A DNA stretch of 64,000 nt from Paenibacillus puerhi (GCF_009846885.1 NZ_WUWM01000013.1:62001-126000), one strand, 5' to 3'; shown: positions 44,931 through 53,403, numbered from the stretch's first letter. Notes: generated by a model from the sequence alone, not told the origin. Translations and numbers: made by a program.

Positions 44931-45812
44931 ATGATTCATTGCGATAATTTGGTGAAAATTTATAAAATCGCCGATCTGGAGGTCGTCGCGCTGCAGGGGC
45001 TGGATCTGCAGGTGCAAGCCGGAGAGGTGATGGCCATCATCGGCAATAGCGGAAGCGGCAAGTCGACGCTGCTGAATATGCTCGGCGGCCTGGACCGCCC
45101 GTCCGCCGGCCGGCTCATCGTGGACGGCCAGGATCTGCTGAACATGTCGGAGAAGGATCTGATCCGCTACAAGCGGGAGACGGTTGGCTTCGTCTGGCAA
45201 AATAACGCCCGCAATCTGATCCCATACTTATCGGCGCTGCAAAATGTGGAGCTTCCTATGCTCCTTCAAGGGAAGCGCAGACGGGAACGCGCCCGCGAGC
45301 TTCTGGAAGCGGTCGGGCTCGGGCACAGGCAGCATAACCGGCTGCATCAGCTTTCCGGGGGCGAGCAGCAGCGGGTGGCGATTGCCATCGCGCTGGCGAA
45401 CCGGCCCAGGCTGCTGCTGGCGGACGAACCTACGGGCTCGGTTGATACGAACATGGCTAATCAAATTCTCGATCTGTTCCGCCATTTATCCCATACCTTA
45501 GGGTTGACTGTAGTTATCGTCACTCATGATCCGCTGCTGGCGAAGAAGGTGGACCGGGTGGTGGCCATACGCGACGGGAAGACCTCCTCGGAACTTGTGC
45601 GCCGGAAGACGGGAGCATCGGCTGAGGAAGGGGTTGGAGAGGATGCGGCGAGCGAGGAGGATTCCCATGTGGAATACGCCGTACTCGACCAGGCGGGAAG
45701 GGTGCAAATTCCCGCGGGCTTTCTGGAATCGATCGGCGCCCGTCAATCCAACAAAGTGCAGGTTACGCTGGAGGAAGGCAAGATCGTCCTTCTGCCGCCG
45801 AAGTCACGATGA
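44931..45812 (+). CDS. ABC ATP-binding protein with C-terminal AbrB-like domain
   Basis: 293 residues, longer than the 225-235 usual for this ATPase type. Walker [10 protein letters not shown], signature [15 protein letters not shown], Walker [14 protein letters not shown] and switch His in IVTHDPL are intact. After an acidic linker ([16 protein letters not shown]) the last 45 residues (about 248-293), starting [16 protein letters not shown] and ending IVLLPPKSR, look like a SpoVT/AbrB swapped-hairpin unit, usually a DNA-binding or dimerisation fold. It starts two bases after the permease stop and ends the exporter operon. The fused tail could dimerise the ATPase or couple transport to gene control; both are inference. 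Confidence 0.85.
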   Translation: MIHCDNLVKIYKIADLEVVALQGLDLQVQAGEVMAIIGNSGSGKSTLLNMLGGLDRPSAGRLIVDGQDLLNMSEKDLIRYKRETVGFVWQNNARNLIPYLSALQNVELPMLLQGKRRRERARELLEAVGLGHRQHNRLHQLSGGEQQRVAIAIALANRPRLLLADEPTGSVDTNMANQILDLFRHLSHTLGLTVVIVTHDPLLAKKVDRVVAIRDGKTSSELVRRKTGASAEEGVGEDAASEEDSHVEYAVLDQAGRVQIPAGFLESIGARQSNKVQVTLEEGKIVLLPPKSR

Positions 45813-45821
45813 CTTGAATAA

Positions 45822-45875
45822 CCTATAAAGTAGCAGAAACACCCCCATGCCCGGAAGATAAGGTTGTAATAGATT
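45822..45875 (+). promoter_or_regulatory. Promoter element before SLH surface protein
   Basis: AATAACCTATA (CCTATA at 45822-45827) and ACCCCCATG (C-run at 45842-45846) match the arrangement at 34862-34888 in sequence and in spacing. A weak -10-like TAGATT at 45870-45875 lies 28 bases after the first C of the run, as in the better copies. TGTAAT at 45865 is an alternative. Confidence 0.4.
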
Positions 45876-45877
45876 TA

Positions 45878-45891
45878 AGAAAGCGCATACA
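45878..45891 (+). promoter_or_regulatory. Weak cre-like site
   Basis: AGAAAGCGCATACA matches the cre pattern except at the first base and at one base of the right arm. It lies just after the putative -10 box of the SLH gene, the same relative place as the sites at 1518 and 34922. Confidence 0.35.
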
Positions 45892-45916
45892 TACTATTTC
45901 ATACGGAGGTGTCATT

Positions 45917-48900
45917 TTGGTTAAACGAGTAGCAACGATATTATCCTTCGCACTGGCGCTTTCGTGCTTGACTCCGCTGGTTCATGCGGAGGAACCCGCC
46001 ACGAAGGGAGCGGAGACGCAAGTGCAGGAGCAGGGGCTTCCTGCGGCGTCAACCTCCCCCTCGTCCGATGCAGCGGGAGAGAGCACGGCAAAGCCGGCGA
46101 AGACAGGCAGGTCTTCGGATGACTTCGCGGATCTGAAGGATTTATCGGAAGAAGAGAAGGCTGCTATCGACGAGTTGCTTAAGCAGGGGATCTTTGAAGG
46201 CATTTCCGCCGATACCTTCGGGATCGATGAGAAGGTTAATCGCGCCCAATTCGCCAAGATCGCCGCTCTGATCTTCTCTCTGGAGGTAGACAACACGCTG
46301 AAACAGTCGAGCTTCGAGGACGTGTCGGCGGACGATCCGGCCCATTCGTATGCGCTGCCGTATGTAGAAGCTTTGAAGAAAGCGGGGCTTACGACCGGAT
46401 ACGATGCGGAAGGAAAGCTGTACCATCCCTCCGGCGAGGTAACCCGGCAGGAGCTTGCTGTGTTCCTGATTCGCGGGCTCGGACTTGAGGAGGAGGCCGG
46501 CCAAGCCGAACCTGGCGATGATGAAACGGTAAGTGTCTGGGCGGAAGGGCATGTCGCTTTGGCGCTTGAGAAGAAGCTCATGACCGCAGAAGCCGGGGGC
46601 CTATTCGAAGGCAGCCTGCCGGCTACGCGCAAAACGCTTGCGCTGGCCGCCTACGAGGTACTGCAATACGCCAAGGCTGTGGAGAAGGAGAAAAACAAAC
46701 CCGATAAAGTATCGATCATCGAGGTCAAAGCGATCAAGTCGAATAAGCTGCTGATCAAGCTGGACCGTGAGGTCGATACGACGGCAGAGCTGGTCATTAT
46801 CAAAAAAGGATTGAAGGACACGACAACCACCGACAGCCAGTCGACGACCACGACGGAAATCAAACCGCTGGCCGCCTTCGTCCAATGGACCGATGCCAGC
46901 CTGACCGAGGCGACGATGGAGCTTGATCTCAAGCTGGAGCAAGGGAAGTATATCATCGAGCTGAAGGGCTTGCCGGAGAGCGATGTAGAGAAGGGCACCT
47001 TTGAATTCGAAGCGGAGGAGGAGAAGATCAGTCACATCGAGTTCGTCCCGACCTCCGATAAGCTGCCTCAATCGAAGGTGATGATTCCCTACAAGGCGAT
47101 CAACCAGTATGACGAAGAAACGAGTCTGAAGGCGAGCAATGTGAACATCTCGATAGGGGCGAGAAATCGGACTCCGATCATGGTCCCGAACAGCCGCTTT
47201 CTTATCCTGGATCTGAGCGAGGAGGTAAGGGATAGTCAAGTCTTCGTATCTCTGTTTGACCACAAGAACTTCCAACAGGCCAGCCATATCTTTACGGTGG
47301 GAGACAAGCCGATCGTATCCAAGGTAGAAGTCGGAGACTTGAAATTTCAGGATGGCCAATCGGTCCTCAAGACAGGCTTCCGGGCATTCCTGAACTTCAA
47401 AGCCTATGATCAATACGGCAACCGGGTGGTTGATACGGGCGTGCTGAACAGCGGGATGGGCGTTCAGGTGTTTATGACGCCTGGCGATGTCATCAACTAC
47501 GACAAAACGATCAATAACTTCCAGGACATCGATAATGACGGCTATCCGGAGCTGCAGCTGGATACGTATCCCAACCTCAAAATCGATAAAGAGGTAACGG
47601 TTCATTTATTTGCTCCGGGCGGCGGAGACGAAGTGTCCAAAACCTTGAAGGTAGCTGCTCCAAAAGCACCCGCATCCGTCGAATTCTACGCGTGGGATAA
47701 GACGCTGGCCGATGGCGATGCCGAGAAATTCGTGGAGATAATCGTCAAGGACGCCACCGGCTACAAGCTGACCGTCAGCGAAATTGTGTACGCGGAGCTG
47801 CAGGGTCAGCTTGCGATCAGCAGCACCGGACCGCTCGTGCTGGAGTCGGATGCACCGAGCCGAACCAATAGCTCCGGGCAACTCGTAAACGGGTTAAAGG
47901 TCCAAAGCAAAGGGAGCTCGCAAGGGAAAATTCGCATCAAGGAAATTAACGGTCGAGGGCCTGCGAGTGTAATGGTCAGGCTGGTGGAGCTCAATATGAT
48001 GGAAACGCTGCCGCTCGAAATCAAGGAGAAGCGGACAGCCAATGCGATCAATTCCGGAACGCAAAAGGATGAGAACGACGTGGAAGTCGTAAAGCCGCTT
48101 CATTATTCGCTGCTCTGGGGTACCGAGGCCGGCCCGACCTTCAAGGTAGTGGATCAGTATGGAGACGAATTCAGGCAAGAAAAAACGAATTTCAAGGTGG
48201 ACCTGAAGCTGGAGAAAACGAGCGGACAAACGGGCTCGATCACGCAAACCAAGATTAACAACGTGGTCGTCAATGACGTATATGGGACACGGCTGGAGCT
48301 GAAGGACTTTTCTTCCAGGGAAATTAAGTACACAGCCTCTGCCAATCTGGTGGGCAGCTACCAGTTGACCGCTTCTCTGGTCGAGGTCAATCCCGTCGAT
48401 CAGAGCATCGTTCGGACTCTCGGCTCGCTGATCTCGACAGTGGAGGCAGTAAACCCGGCGACCGCTTATGTGAAGTATGAGCTAGACTTGCCTGACAGTC
48501 TGTTTGCTACCGGCCGGGCTCTGTACGACCGGAACATGATCAGCAGCGTAACGGATGCGACCTATGTGCTTAAGCATTACACTGAATTTGGCAAAAAGGT
48601 CGAAGTCCGAGCAAAGAATGCGCTTGGCACGGAATACAAGCGGACGATTCCGATCATCGGGATTACTTCGAACGCGACGAGAGTCATCGGACATGACAAC
48701 AAAGAGAAGGTAGTCGGACTGGATAGCGGTAAGGCTACCGTCACGGCCTTTTTTGAAGCGTACAATGGGGATATTCAATCCGTATCCAAGGATGTGTCGG
48801 TCAATTCGGACGAACTGTATGTCAAAGAGTCGAAGATGAATGACAGCGATGTCGTCAAAACGAATGGGGCTACGCTGAATCTGAACGGGTTGAGTCTCTG

Positions 48901-49210
48901 GGATAAGGAACTGATCGGCAATAACAGAGCCAACTTCCAGATCCGCGACCAATACGGTCACACCATCGATTTTAATATTCCCATCTATAATGGCTTAATG
49001 GATGTGAAGATGTTCGTGGGCAATGTCAAGTACATCGAGCCGTATACGGATCCGGCCCATAAAGAACGCGATACGATCTCCGTCAGTCCTGACTTCAAGT
49101 TGGTTTACACACGGAAGGGAGACCCGAGCCGGAATAATATCAAGGAGTTTACCCTCTATCTGGCGTCGACGCATGGCATTAAGAAAAAACGGTTCATTCT
49201 CTATCCTTGA
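45917..49210 (+). CDS. Large SLH-domain surface protein
   Basis: 1097 residues. TTG 45917 is 6 bases after GGAGGT. The signal peptide ends at VHAEE. Residues about 55-235 hold three SLH motifs (FADLKDLSEEEKAAIDELLKQG; SFEDVSADDPAHSYALPYVE; WAEGHVALALEKKLM) very like those of the SLH protein at 38781, so the two come from one ancestor. The remainder is a long run of beta-sandwich (Ig-like) domains with recurrent KVVDQYGDEF / QIRDQYGHTI / KAYDQYGNRV motifs, and a Thr/Ser-rich patch near residue 305. The size and composition suggest a structural cell-wall or S-layer protein. It has its own promoter and terminator. Confidence 0.88.
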   Translation: MVKRVATILSFALALSCLTPLVHAEEPATKGAETQVQEQGLPAASTSPSSDAAGESTAKPAKTGRSSDDFADLKDLSEEEKAAIDELLKQGIFEGISADTFGIDEKVNRAQFAKIAALIFSLEVDNTLKQSSFEDVSADDPAHSYALPYVEALKKAGLTTGYDAEGKLYHPSGEVTRQELAVFLIRGLGLEEEAGQAEPGDDETVSVWAEGHVALALEKKLMTAEAGGLFEGSLPATRKTLALAAYEVLQYAKAVEKEKNKPDKVSIIEVKAIKSNKLLIKLDREVDTTAELVIIKKGLKDTTTTDSQSTTTTEIKPLAAFVQWTDASLTEATMELDLKLEQGKYIIELKGLPESDVEKGTFEFEAEEEKISHIEFVPTSDKLPQSKVMIPYKAINQYDEETSLKASNVNISIGARNRTPIMVPNSRFLILDLSEEVRDSQVFVSLFDHKNFQQASHIFTVGDKPIVSKVEVGDLKFQDGQSVLKTGFRAFLNFKAYDQYGNRVVDTGVLNSGMGVQVFMTPGDVINYDKTINNFQDIDNDGYPELQLDTYPNLKIDKEVTVHLFAPGGGDEVSKTLKVAAPKAPASVEFYAWDKTLADGDAEKFVEIIVKDATGYKLTVSEIVYAELQGQLAISSTGPLVLESDAPSRTNSSGQLVNGLKVQSKGSSQGKIRIKEINGRGPASVMVRLVELNMMETLPLEIKEKRTANAINSGTQKDENDVEVVKPLHYSLLWGTEAGPTFKVVDQYGDEFRQEKTNFKVDLKLEKTSGQTGSITQTKINNVVVNDVYGTRLELKDFSSREIKYTASANLVGSYQLTASLVEVNPVDQSIVRTLGSLISTVEAVNPATAYVKYELDLPDSLFATGRALYDRNMISSVTDATYVLKHYTEFGKKVEVRAKNALGTEYKRTIPIIGITSNATRVIGHDNKEKVVGLDSGKATVTAFFEAYNGDIQSVSKDVSVNSDELYVKESKMNDSDVVKTNGATLNLNGLSLWDKELIGNNRANFQIRDQYGHTIDFNIPIYNGLMDVKMFVGNVKYIEPYTDPAHKERDTISVSPDFKLVYTRKGDPSRNNIKEFTLYLASTHGIKKKRFILYP

Positions 49211-49226
49211 TCCGTAACCCACCCAG

Positions 49227-49255
49227 CCCCTGCCGGATTTCCGGCAGGGGTTATT
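49227..49255 (+). terminator. Rho-independent terminator after SLH surface protein
   Basis: CCCCTGCCGG and CCGGCAGGGG form a perfect ten-base stem with an ATTT loop, followed by TTATT. Confidence 0.85.
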
Positions 49256-49289
49256 CATGGGGTGCCGCCTATTTTTCCATCGGCATGAT

Positions 49290-49346
49290 CCCCCTATAAT
49301 GACGGTCGTTTCCGCTACTGGTGGGCGAATCATCGGCTTGTATACT
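49290..49346 (+). promoter_or_regulatory. Promoter region with CCCCCTATAAT element
   Basis: CCCCCTATAAT at 49290-49300 repeats the element seen at 1465 and 13068, including the GATCCCC context shared with 1465. Here no -10 box lies 18 bases on. The best one, TATACT at 49341-49346 preceded by TTG, is 40 bases downstream, about two helical turns further. The layout suggests activation from a more distant site. Confidence 0.45.
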
Positions 49347-49371
49347 GGACAGTAGACAGGAGGGAGCCAGG

Positions 49372-50679
49372 TTGACCAAAAAACGATATGTGATCTGCGG
49401 CGTGAGCGCACGGGCGAACGGCATGTTCATCCGCAACATGCTGGATACGTTTCAAGCCTACTGCGAGATCGTCGGCTTATTGGATGCGGACCCGGCCCGG
49501 TTCCGCAACTGCTTCGCCAAGTTTCCGGCGCTGAGCGGCAAACCGGTCTACAGGCCCGACCAGTTCGACCAGATGATTCAGGAAACGAAGCCGGACGTCA
49601 TCCTCGTAGCCGGTGCCGACCATACCCATGCCGACTATATTGTGAAGGGGCTGGAACGAAACCTCGACGTGATCTCGGAGAAGCCGATGGTCACCACGGG
49701 AGCGGACTGCAAGCGGGTGCTGGATGCGCAGGCGGCCAGCCACGGCCGGCTTTACGTGGCGTTTAACTACCGGTACTCACCGGTCCATACGCGAATCAAG
49801 GAGCTTATTCTTGAGGGACGGGTAGGACGAATAACGTCGGTGGACTTGAACTGGTATCTCGATACGTATCATGGAGCTAGCTATTTCAAACGATGGAACC
49901 GCAAGCGGAGCCACTCCGGCGGCTTGTCCATCCATAAAAGCACCCATCACTTTGATCTGGTCAACTGGTGGATTGACCAAGTTCCATTGGAAGCGTTCTC
50001 ATATGGGGCGCTGCATTACTATGGCGCTGAAGGGGAGCTGAATCCGGCGAAGGAGGATGGCCGGTTCTGCGGAACATGCCGCGTCAAGCCGGCCTGTACG
50101 TATGCCATGCGATGGTCATCGCGGAGCAAGGAAACGGTACCCGCCGACGACCACGTCGGCCAGATCGAGGTGAAGCCCAGCAGCTACACGGGATACCGGG
50201 CGGATGCCTGCATCTTCGATTCCGAGATCGACATCGAGGATACGTATACAGCGGTCGTGAAGTACGACCGCGGCGCACTGCTGAGTTATTCCGTCAATTT
50301 CTCGCTGCCGTACGAGGGCTATCGTCTCGCGATTAATGGAACGAAGGGCAGGCTGGAGACGATGGAGATGGTCTCGGGGCGCGCTTCCTTCGAAGTGCCT
50401 CCGCAGACGATCGACTATTATCCGCTGTTCGGAGGCAAGGAAACGATCCATGTCGTCCCGAGGCCAGGAGGGCACGGCGGAGGAGACCCGCTGCTGCTGG
50501 AGGATTTGTTTCTCGGTCCGGACCCGCTTAGGTCCTATGATATTCTGGCGGGCGCAGCGGCCGGAGCACGCTCCGTACTGACGGGAGAAGCGGTATGGAA
50601 GTCGGTACGGACGGGCAAGCCGGTACGGATCGAGGAGCTGCTCGTTCCATCGGAGCCGACCGGAATAGGAGGAGGTTAA
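49372..50679 (+). CDS. Gfo/Idh/MocA family oxidoreductase with Cys cluster
   Basis: 435 residues. TTG 49372 lies 7 bases after AGGAGGG; an earlier in-frame GTG at 49321 would be upstream of the putative -10 box. The Rossmann start is RYVICGVSARANGMFIRNM, the catalytic Lys is in ISEKPMVTT, and the barrel-side signature is HKSTHHFDLVNWW. A CGTCRVKPAC cluster near residues 240-250, with an upstream Tyr/Gly-rich loop, may bind a metal. It overlaps nothing but its stop touches the start of the esterase gene, so both form one short operon. The substrate is not known. Confidence 0.88.
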   Translation: MTKKRYVICGVSARANGMFIRNMLDTFQAYCEIVGLLDADPARFRNCFAKFPALSGKPVYRPDQFDQMIQETKPDVILVAGADHTHADYIVKGLERNLDVISEKPMVTTGADCKRVLDAQAASHGRLYVAFNYRYSPVHTRIKELILEGRVGRITSVDLNWYLDTYHGASYFKRWNRKRSHSGGLSIHKSTHHFDLVNWWIDQVPLEAFSYGALHYYGAEGELNPAKEDGRFCGTCRVKPACTYAMRWSSRSKETVPADDHVGQIEVKPSSYTGYRADACIFDSEIDIEDTYTAVVKYDRGALLSYSVNFSLPYEGYRLAINGTKGRLETMEMVSGRASFEVPPQTIDYYPLFGGKETIHVVPRPGGHGGGDPLLLEDLFLGPDPLRSYDILAGAAAGARSVLTGEAVWKSVRTGKPVRIEELLVPSEPTGIGGG

Positions 50680-52677
50680 ATGTTGTACGAGAAGCTGCAA
50701 AATGTTCAAATCGCGCATTTCGATGTCAAAAGCCAGCTGCCCAGATGGATCTACGAAAAGGCCATGAACGCAGCCCGGGAGGGAGAAGCCGCACGGGAGG
50801 CCTTGAAGGATATTTCGGATGTCGAGCGCCGGCAGCAGGCTATTAAGGAAGGGCTGGAGCAATGCCTGGGAGGGCTCCCGGCTTCCGATACGCCGTTGAA
50901 CCCGAGGGTCACGGGGATGGTGACGGGGAACGGCTTTCGGGTCGACAAGGTTGTGTTCGAGCCAAGGCCGCGTGTCTATGCCACGGCCAATCTGTATATT
51001 CCGGACGGGTTGACAGAACCTCGCGGAGCGGTGCTCGTCTTGTGCGGCCACCGGGAGCAGGCGAAGCATTGCGATGAATACCAGACGGTCTGCCAATACT
51101 TGACGCATGCGGGACTGGTCGTTCTATCGCTGGACCCGGTAGGACAGGGAGAACGGTTCGGATTCTACGATCCGGCAGCAGGCGTGGCGCCGATGACGAG
51201 CGTGACGGAGCATGAGAATGTCGGCCGTCAGTGTCTGCCGCTTGGCGACAGCTATGCGAAGTATATGCTTCATGACGCCATGCGGGCGATCGATTATCTG
51301 TGCACGCGCGCGGAAGTCGATCCGGCGCGGATCGGCGTAACGGGCCATTCCGGCGGCGGGACGCAGACGGCGCTGTTGATGATGTACGACAAGCGGATAG
51401 CGGCCGCAGCCCCGGCGGGCTTTATTATGAACCGCCCGTATTTCCTGCTGACGGGCAAAGCCCAGGATGCGGAGCAGAAATGGCCCGGATTTTCCGAGCT
51501 TGGCTTCGATCACGAGGACATCGTGCTGGCAATGGCCCCGCGCCCGGTACTTGTGCTGGCGACCACCTACGATTCCGTGCCCATCGAAGCCCCGCGCCAT
51601 ACGGTAGCCGTGAACCGCAGGTTCTGGGAGCTGTACGGACAGGGCGACAAGCTCGGGATTTGCGAGGACGTGAATGTCCATAAGTTCTCAGTCCCGTTGG
51701 TGAGGGGCGCGGCCCGATTCTTCTCCGAGCATTTGCTCGGGAAGGGAGTGGAACCGGCAGCGGATGTGGTTGAGCTGCTTCCGGCCGATCAGCTGCTTTG
51801 CACGCGAAGCGGCCAAGTGAATGCGGACTGGCCCGGGGCGCTAAACGTGCATGCCGAGAACGCAGGCCGGCTGACTGTTTTTGAGCATCTGCGCGGGGAA
51901 ACGGATGATACCAGCCAGAAGCAGCAGGCGATTGCGTGGCTGCGCGAGCGCGTCTTCAAGGACCGTCCGCCATGCGAGCTGAATCCCCGGCTATCGGGAG
52001 GGGGAGAGATCGGAAGCATGTGGGTGCTTCGCACCGCATGGTGGAGCCAGCCGGGCTTGCTCGGGCATGCCCTTCAGTTCTTTGAAGCGAGGCTGGCCGA
52101 CCAGCCGCTTCCTGTCACGATCGCCGTTTGGGACGGAGGCACAAGCCGTCTGGAGGAGCACGCCGACTGGATCGAGGAGACAAGCGCGTCAGGCCGCCTC
52201 GTCATCGTGCTGAATCCGACGGGCATCGGTGCGCTGCTGCCTCATCTGAATCACCCGGAGGAGAAGCCGTTCAAGCGCTTCGGGCTGATGGACCGGTTCA
52301 CGGACGAATTGATGTGGCTGGGCGACAGTATGGCCGCCGTCCGCACCTTCGACGTGCTGCGCGCGGTCGAGCTGGTCAGCGGTCTGGCCAACGTGGATGA
52401 CCGCGATATCCGGTTATACGGCAGCGGCCGCTACGGCATCTATGCGCTGCTTGCCGCTCTGCTGGACCCGCGCATCGGAGGAGTGCAGACGGATCGACGG
52501 ATGAACAGCATCGGCGATTGGATCAGGGAGCCGTTCTATGACGAGACGGACTCGCTCAGCTTTATTCTGCCGGGGATGCTCCGCTACTTCGACCTGCCCG
52601 ATGCGGACCGGTGGCTGAAGGAGGAGGGACGGCTGATTCAAAACGCGGTGTCGGCGCGCGCCGAACACGCAAGCTAG
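50680..52677 (+). CDS. Alpha/beta-hydrolase (acetyl-esterase-like), two-domain
   Basis: 665 residues without signal peptide. The first half is an esterase-type alpha/beta hydrolase: VLVLCGHREQAKH, LDPVGQGERFGFY and nucleophile S224 in VTGHSGGGTQ, with acid and His candidates in TTYDSVPIEAPR and NVHKFSVP. The second half repeats the fold, with LVIVLNPTGIGAL and YGSGRYGIYALLAALLDPRI at the elbow; aligned with the first, the nucleophile is replaced by G583, so this copy is probably inactive. The domain type is frequent among carbohydrate acetyl esterases in pectin or xylan loci. GGAGGAGG precedes ATG 50680. It may deacetylate imported pectic oligosaccharides. Confidence 0.82.
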   Translation: MLYEKLQNVQIAHFDVKSQLPRWIYEKAMNAAREGEAAREALKDISDVERRQQAIKEGLEQCLGGLPASDTPLNPRVTGMVTGNGFRVDKVVFEPRPRVYATANLYIPDGLTEPRGAVLVLCGHREQAKHCDEYQTVCQYLTHAGLVVLSLDPVGQGERFGFYDPAAGVAPMTSVTEHENVGRQCLPLGDSYAKYMLHDAMRAIDYLCTRAEVDPARIGVTGHSGGGTQTALLMMYDKRIAAAAPAGFIMNRPYFLLTGKAQDAEQKWPGFSELGFDHEDIVLAMAPRPVLVLATTYDSVPIEAPRHTVAVNRRFWELYGQGDKLGICEDVNVHKFSVPLVRGAARFFSEHLLGKGVEPAADVVELLPADQLLCTRSGQVNADWPGALNVHAENAGRLTVFEHLRGETDDTSQKQQAIAWLRERVFKDRPPCELNPRLSGGGEIGSMWVLRTAWWSQPGLLGHALQFFEARLADQPLPVTIAVWDGGTSRLEEHADWIEETSASGRLVIVLNPTGIGALLPHLNHPEEKPFKRFGLMDRFTDELMWLGDSMAAVRTFDVLRAVELVSGLANVDDRDIRLYGSGRYGIYALLAALLDPRIGGVQTDRRMNSIGDWIREPFYDETDSLSFILPGMLRYFDLPDADRWLKEEGRLIQNAVSARAEHAS

Positions 52678-52689
52678 TAGAACGTTCCC

Positions 52690-52716
52690 ATCCCATACCT
52701 GCATAGGTATCGGGAT
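52690..52716 (+). terminator. Hairpin without T tract after esterase gene
   Basis: ATCCCATACCT pairs with AGGTAT(C)GGGAT, one bulged C, loop GCAT. There is no following T run, so it is at best a weak terminator; it could instead protect the mRNA end. Confidence 0.35.
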
Positions 52717-52719
52717 CGG

Positions 52720-53030
52720 CTAACGGACATGGCGTACTTTTAGCGGTCCCAAACGTCCGGAAAACCAAGAAATTGTCGCTCTTACGGTCCCATATGAGGT
52801 TGTCGATTCATTGTGGACGGCAGCGCAGTTAAGTAAAGGCTGATCGTAACGGACACCAAAGTCGCTATTTCACAAAAATGGGGCCTGTTCAAATTGTAAC
52901 GGACACAGACGACCTTACTTACGTCAAAACCGCATAGAATGGGCGGAAATGCACCAAATAGCGTCATCTGAGTCCGTTAGATTTTCAATATCGCGAAAAT
53001 GCTGCAAATAGAGACTCTGAGGTCCGTTAA
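52720..53030. repeat. Five copies of a short intergenic repeat (TAACGGAC...CTATTT)
   Basis: GTAACGGACACCAAAGTCGC followed by TATTT starts at 52846. Shorter direct copies lie at 52721 (TAACGGACA) and 52896 (GTAACGGACACAG). Two inverted copies lie at 52947-52979 (AAATAGCG ... GTCCGTTA) and 52995-53030 (AAATAGAG ... GGTCCGTTAA). Direct and inverted copies could fold into a long stem. The pattern resembles dispersed intergenic repeats of Paenibacillus-like genomes and is seen nowhere else in this window. Confidence 0.65.
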
Positions 53031-53263
53031 CCGTAACCCCGCCACCGCTCCTATATTGCTACATGATTACATGACTTTCAGAGCGCTCTACTAACGAAGG
53101 CTAGGCAGGAGCCTCCTATCTAAGAGGCGCCTGTACAATCTGTTAATCTGTGCAATCGCAAAGCACAAGGGAGCTTGTGTTCTTATTGGAATCTGCATGG
53201 AAGCAGCATGAGCCGGATCTGAGCAGCAAGAGCAAAGGTCGGCTCATGCCGTTTGATCGATTT

Positions 53264-53277
53264 CGAAAGCGCTTTAT
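53264..53277 (+). promoter_or_regulatory. cre-like site upstream of pectinase operon
   Basis: CGAAAGCGCTTTAT contains the palindromic core AAAGCGCTTT of cre sites, with mismatches at the outer bases. It is 140 bases before the proposed TTG start of the first secreted protein. Confidence 0.4.
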
Positions 53278-53403
53278 TTAAGGAAGGAAAAGGATGTCCA
53301 TCGCTTGAAAGGGGGGATTATTCGCACGCACAAGCAGCCGGCTGAGGCCGGAGCGCGGCATTGCCGCCTTACTTATCCATTCAACCATGGAGGTGTGATC
53401 GAC

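Larger units (their letters stand above)
52678..53403 (+). other. 726-base intergenic region with repeats, no gene seen
   Basis: No credible coding frame was found. The region holds the hairpin at 52690, five copies of a short TAACGGAC-type repeat (52720-53030), a perfect AGAGCGCTCT palindrome (53080-53089), an imperfect stem CAGGAGCCTC/GAGGCGCCTG (about 53106-53130) and a cre-like site (53264). The last 100 bases are the leader of the secreted pectinase operon. Confidence 0.7.

Noticed and set aside
49321..49371. GTG 49321 as start of the oxidoreductase
   Set aside because: It lies upstream of the putative -10 box and would add 17 residues not seen in the family; TTG 49372 has a well-placed AGGAGGG.
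53050..53055. CCTATA upstream of the pectinase operon as a sixth copy of the promoter element
   Set aside because: There is no C run, no second half-site 20-22 bases away and no -10 box at the right distance, and it is 350 bases from the start codon.
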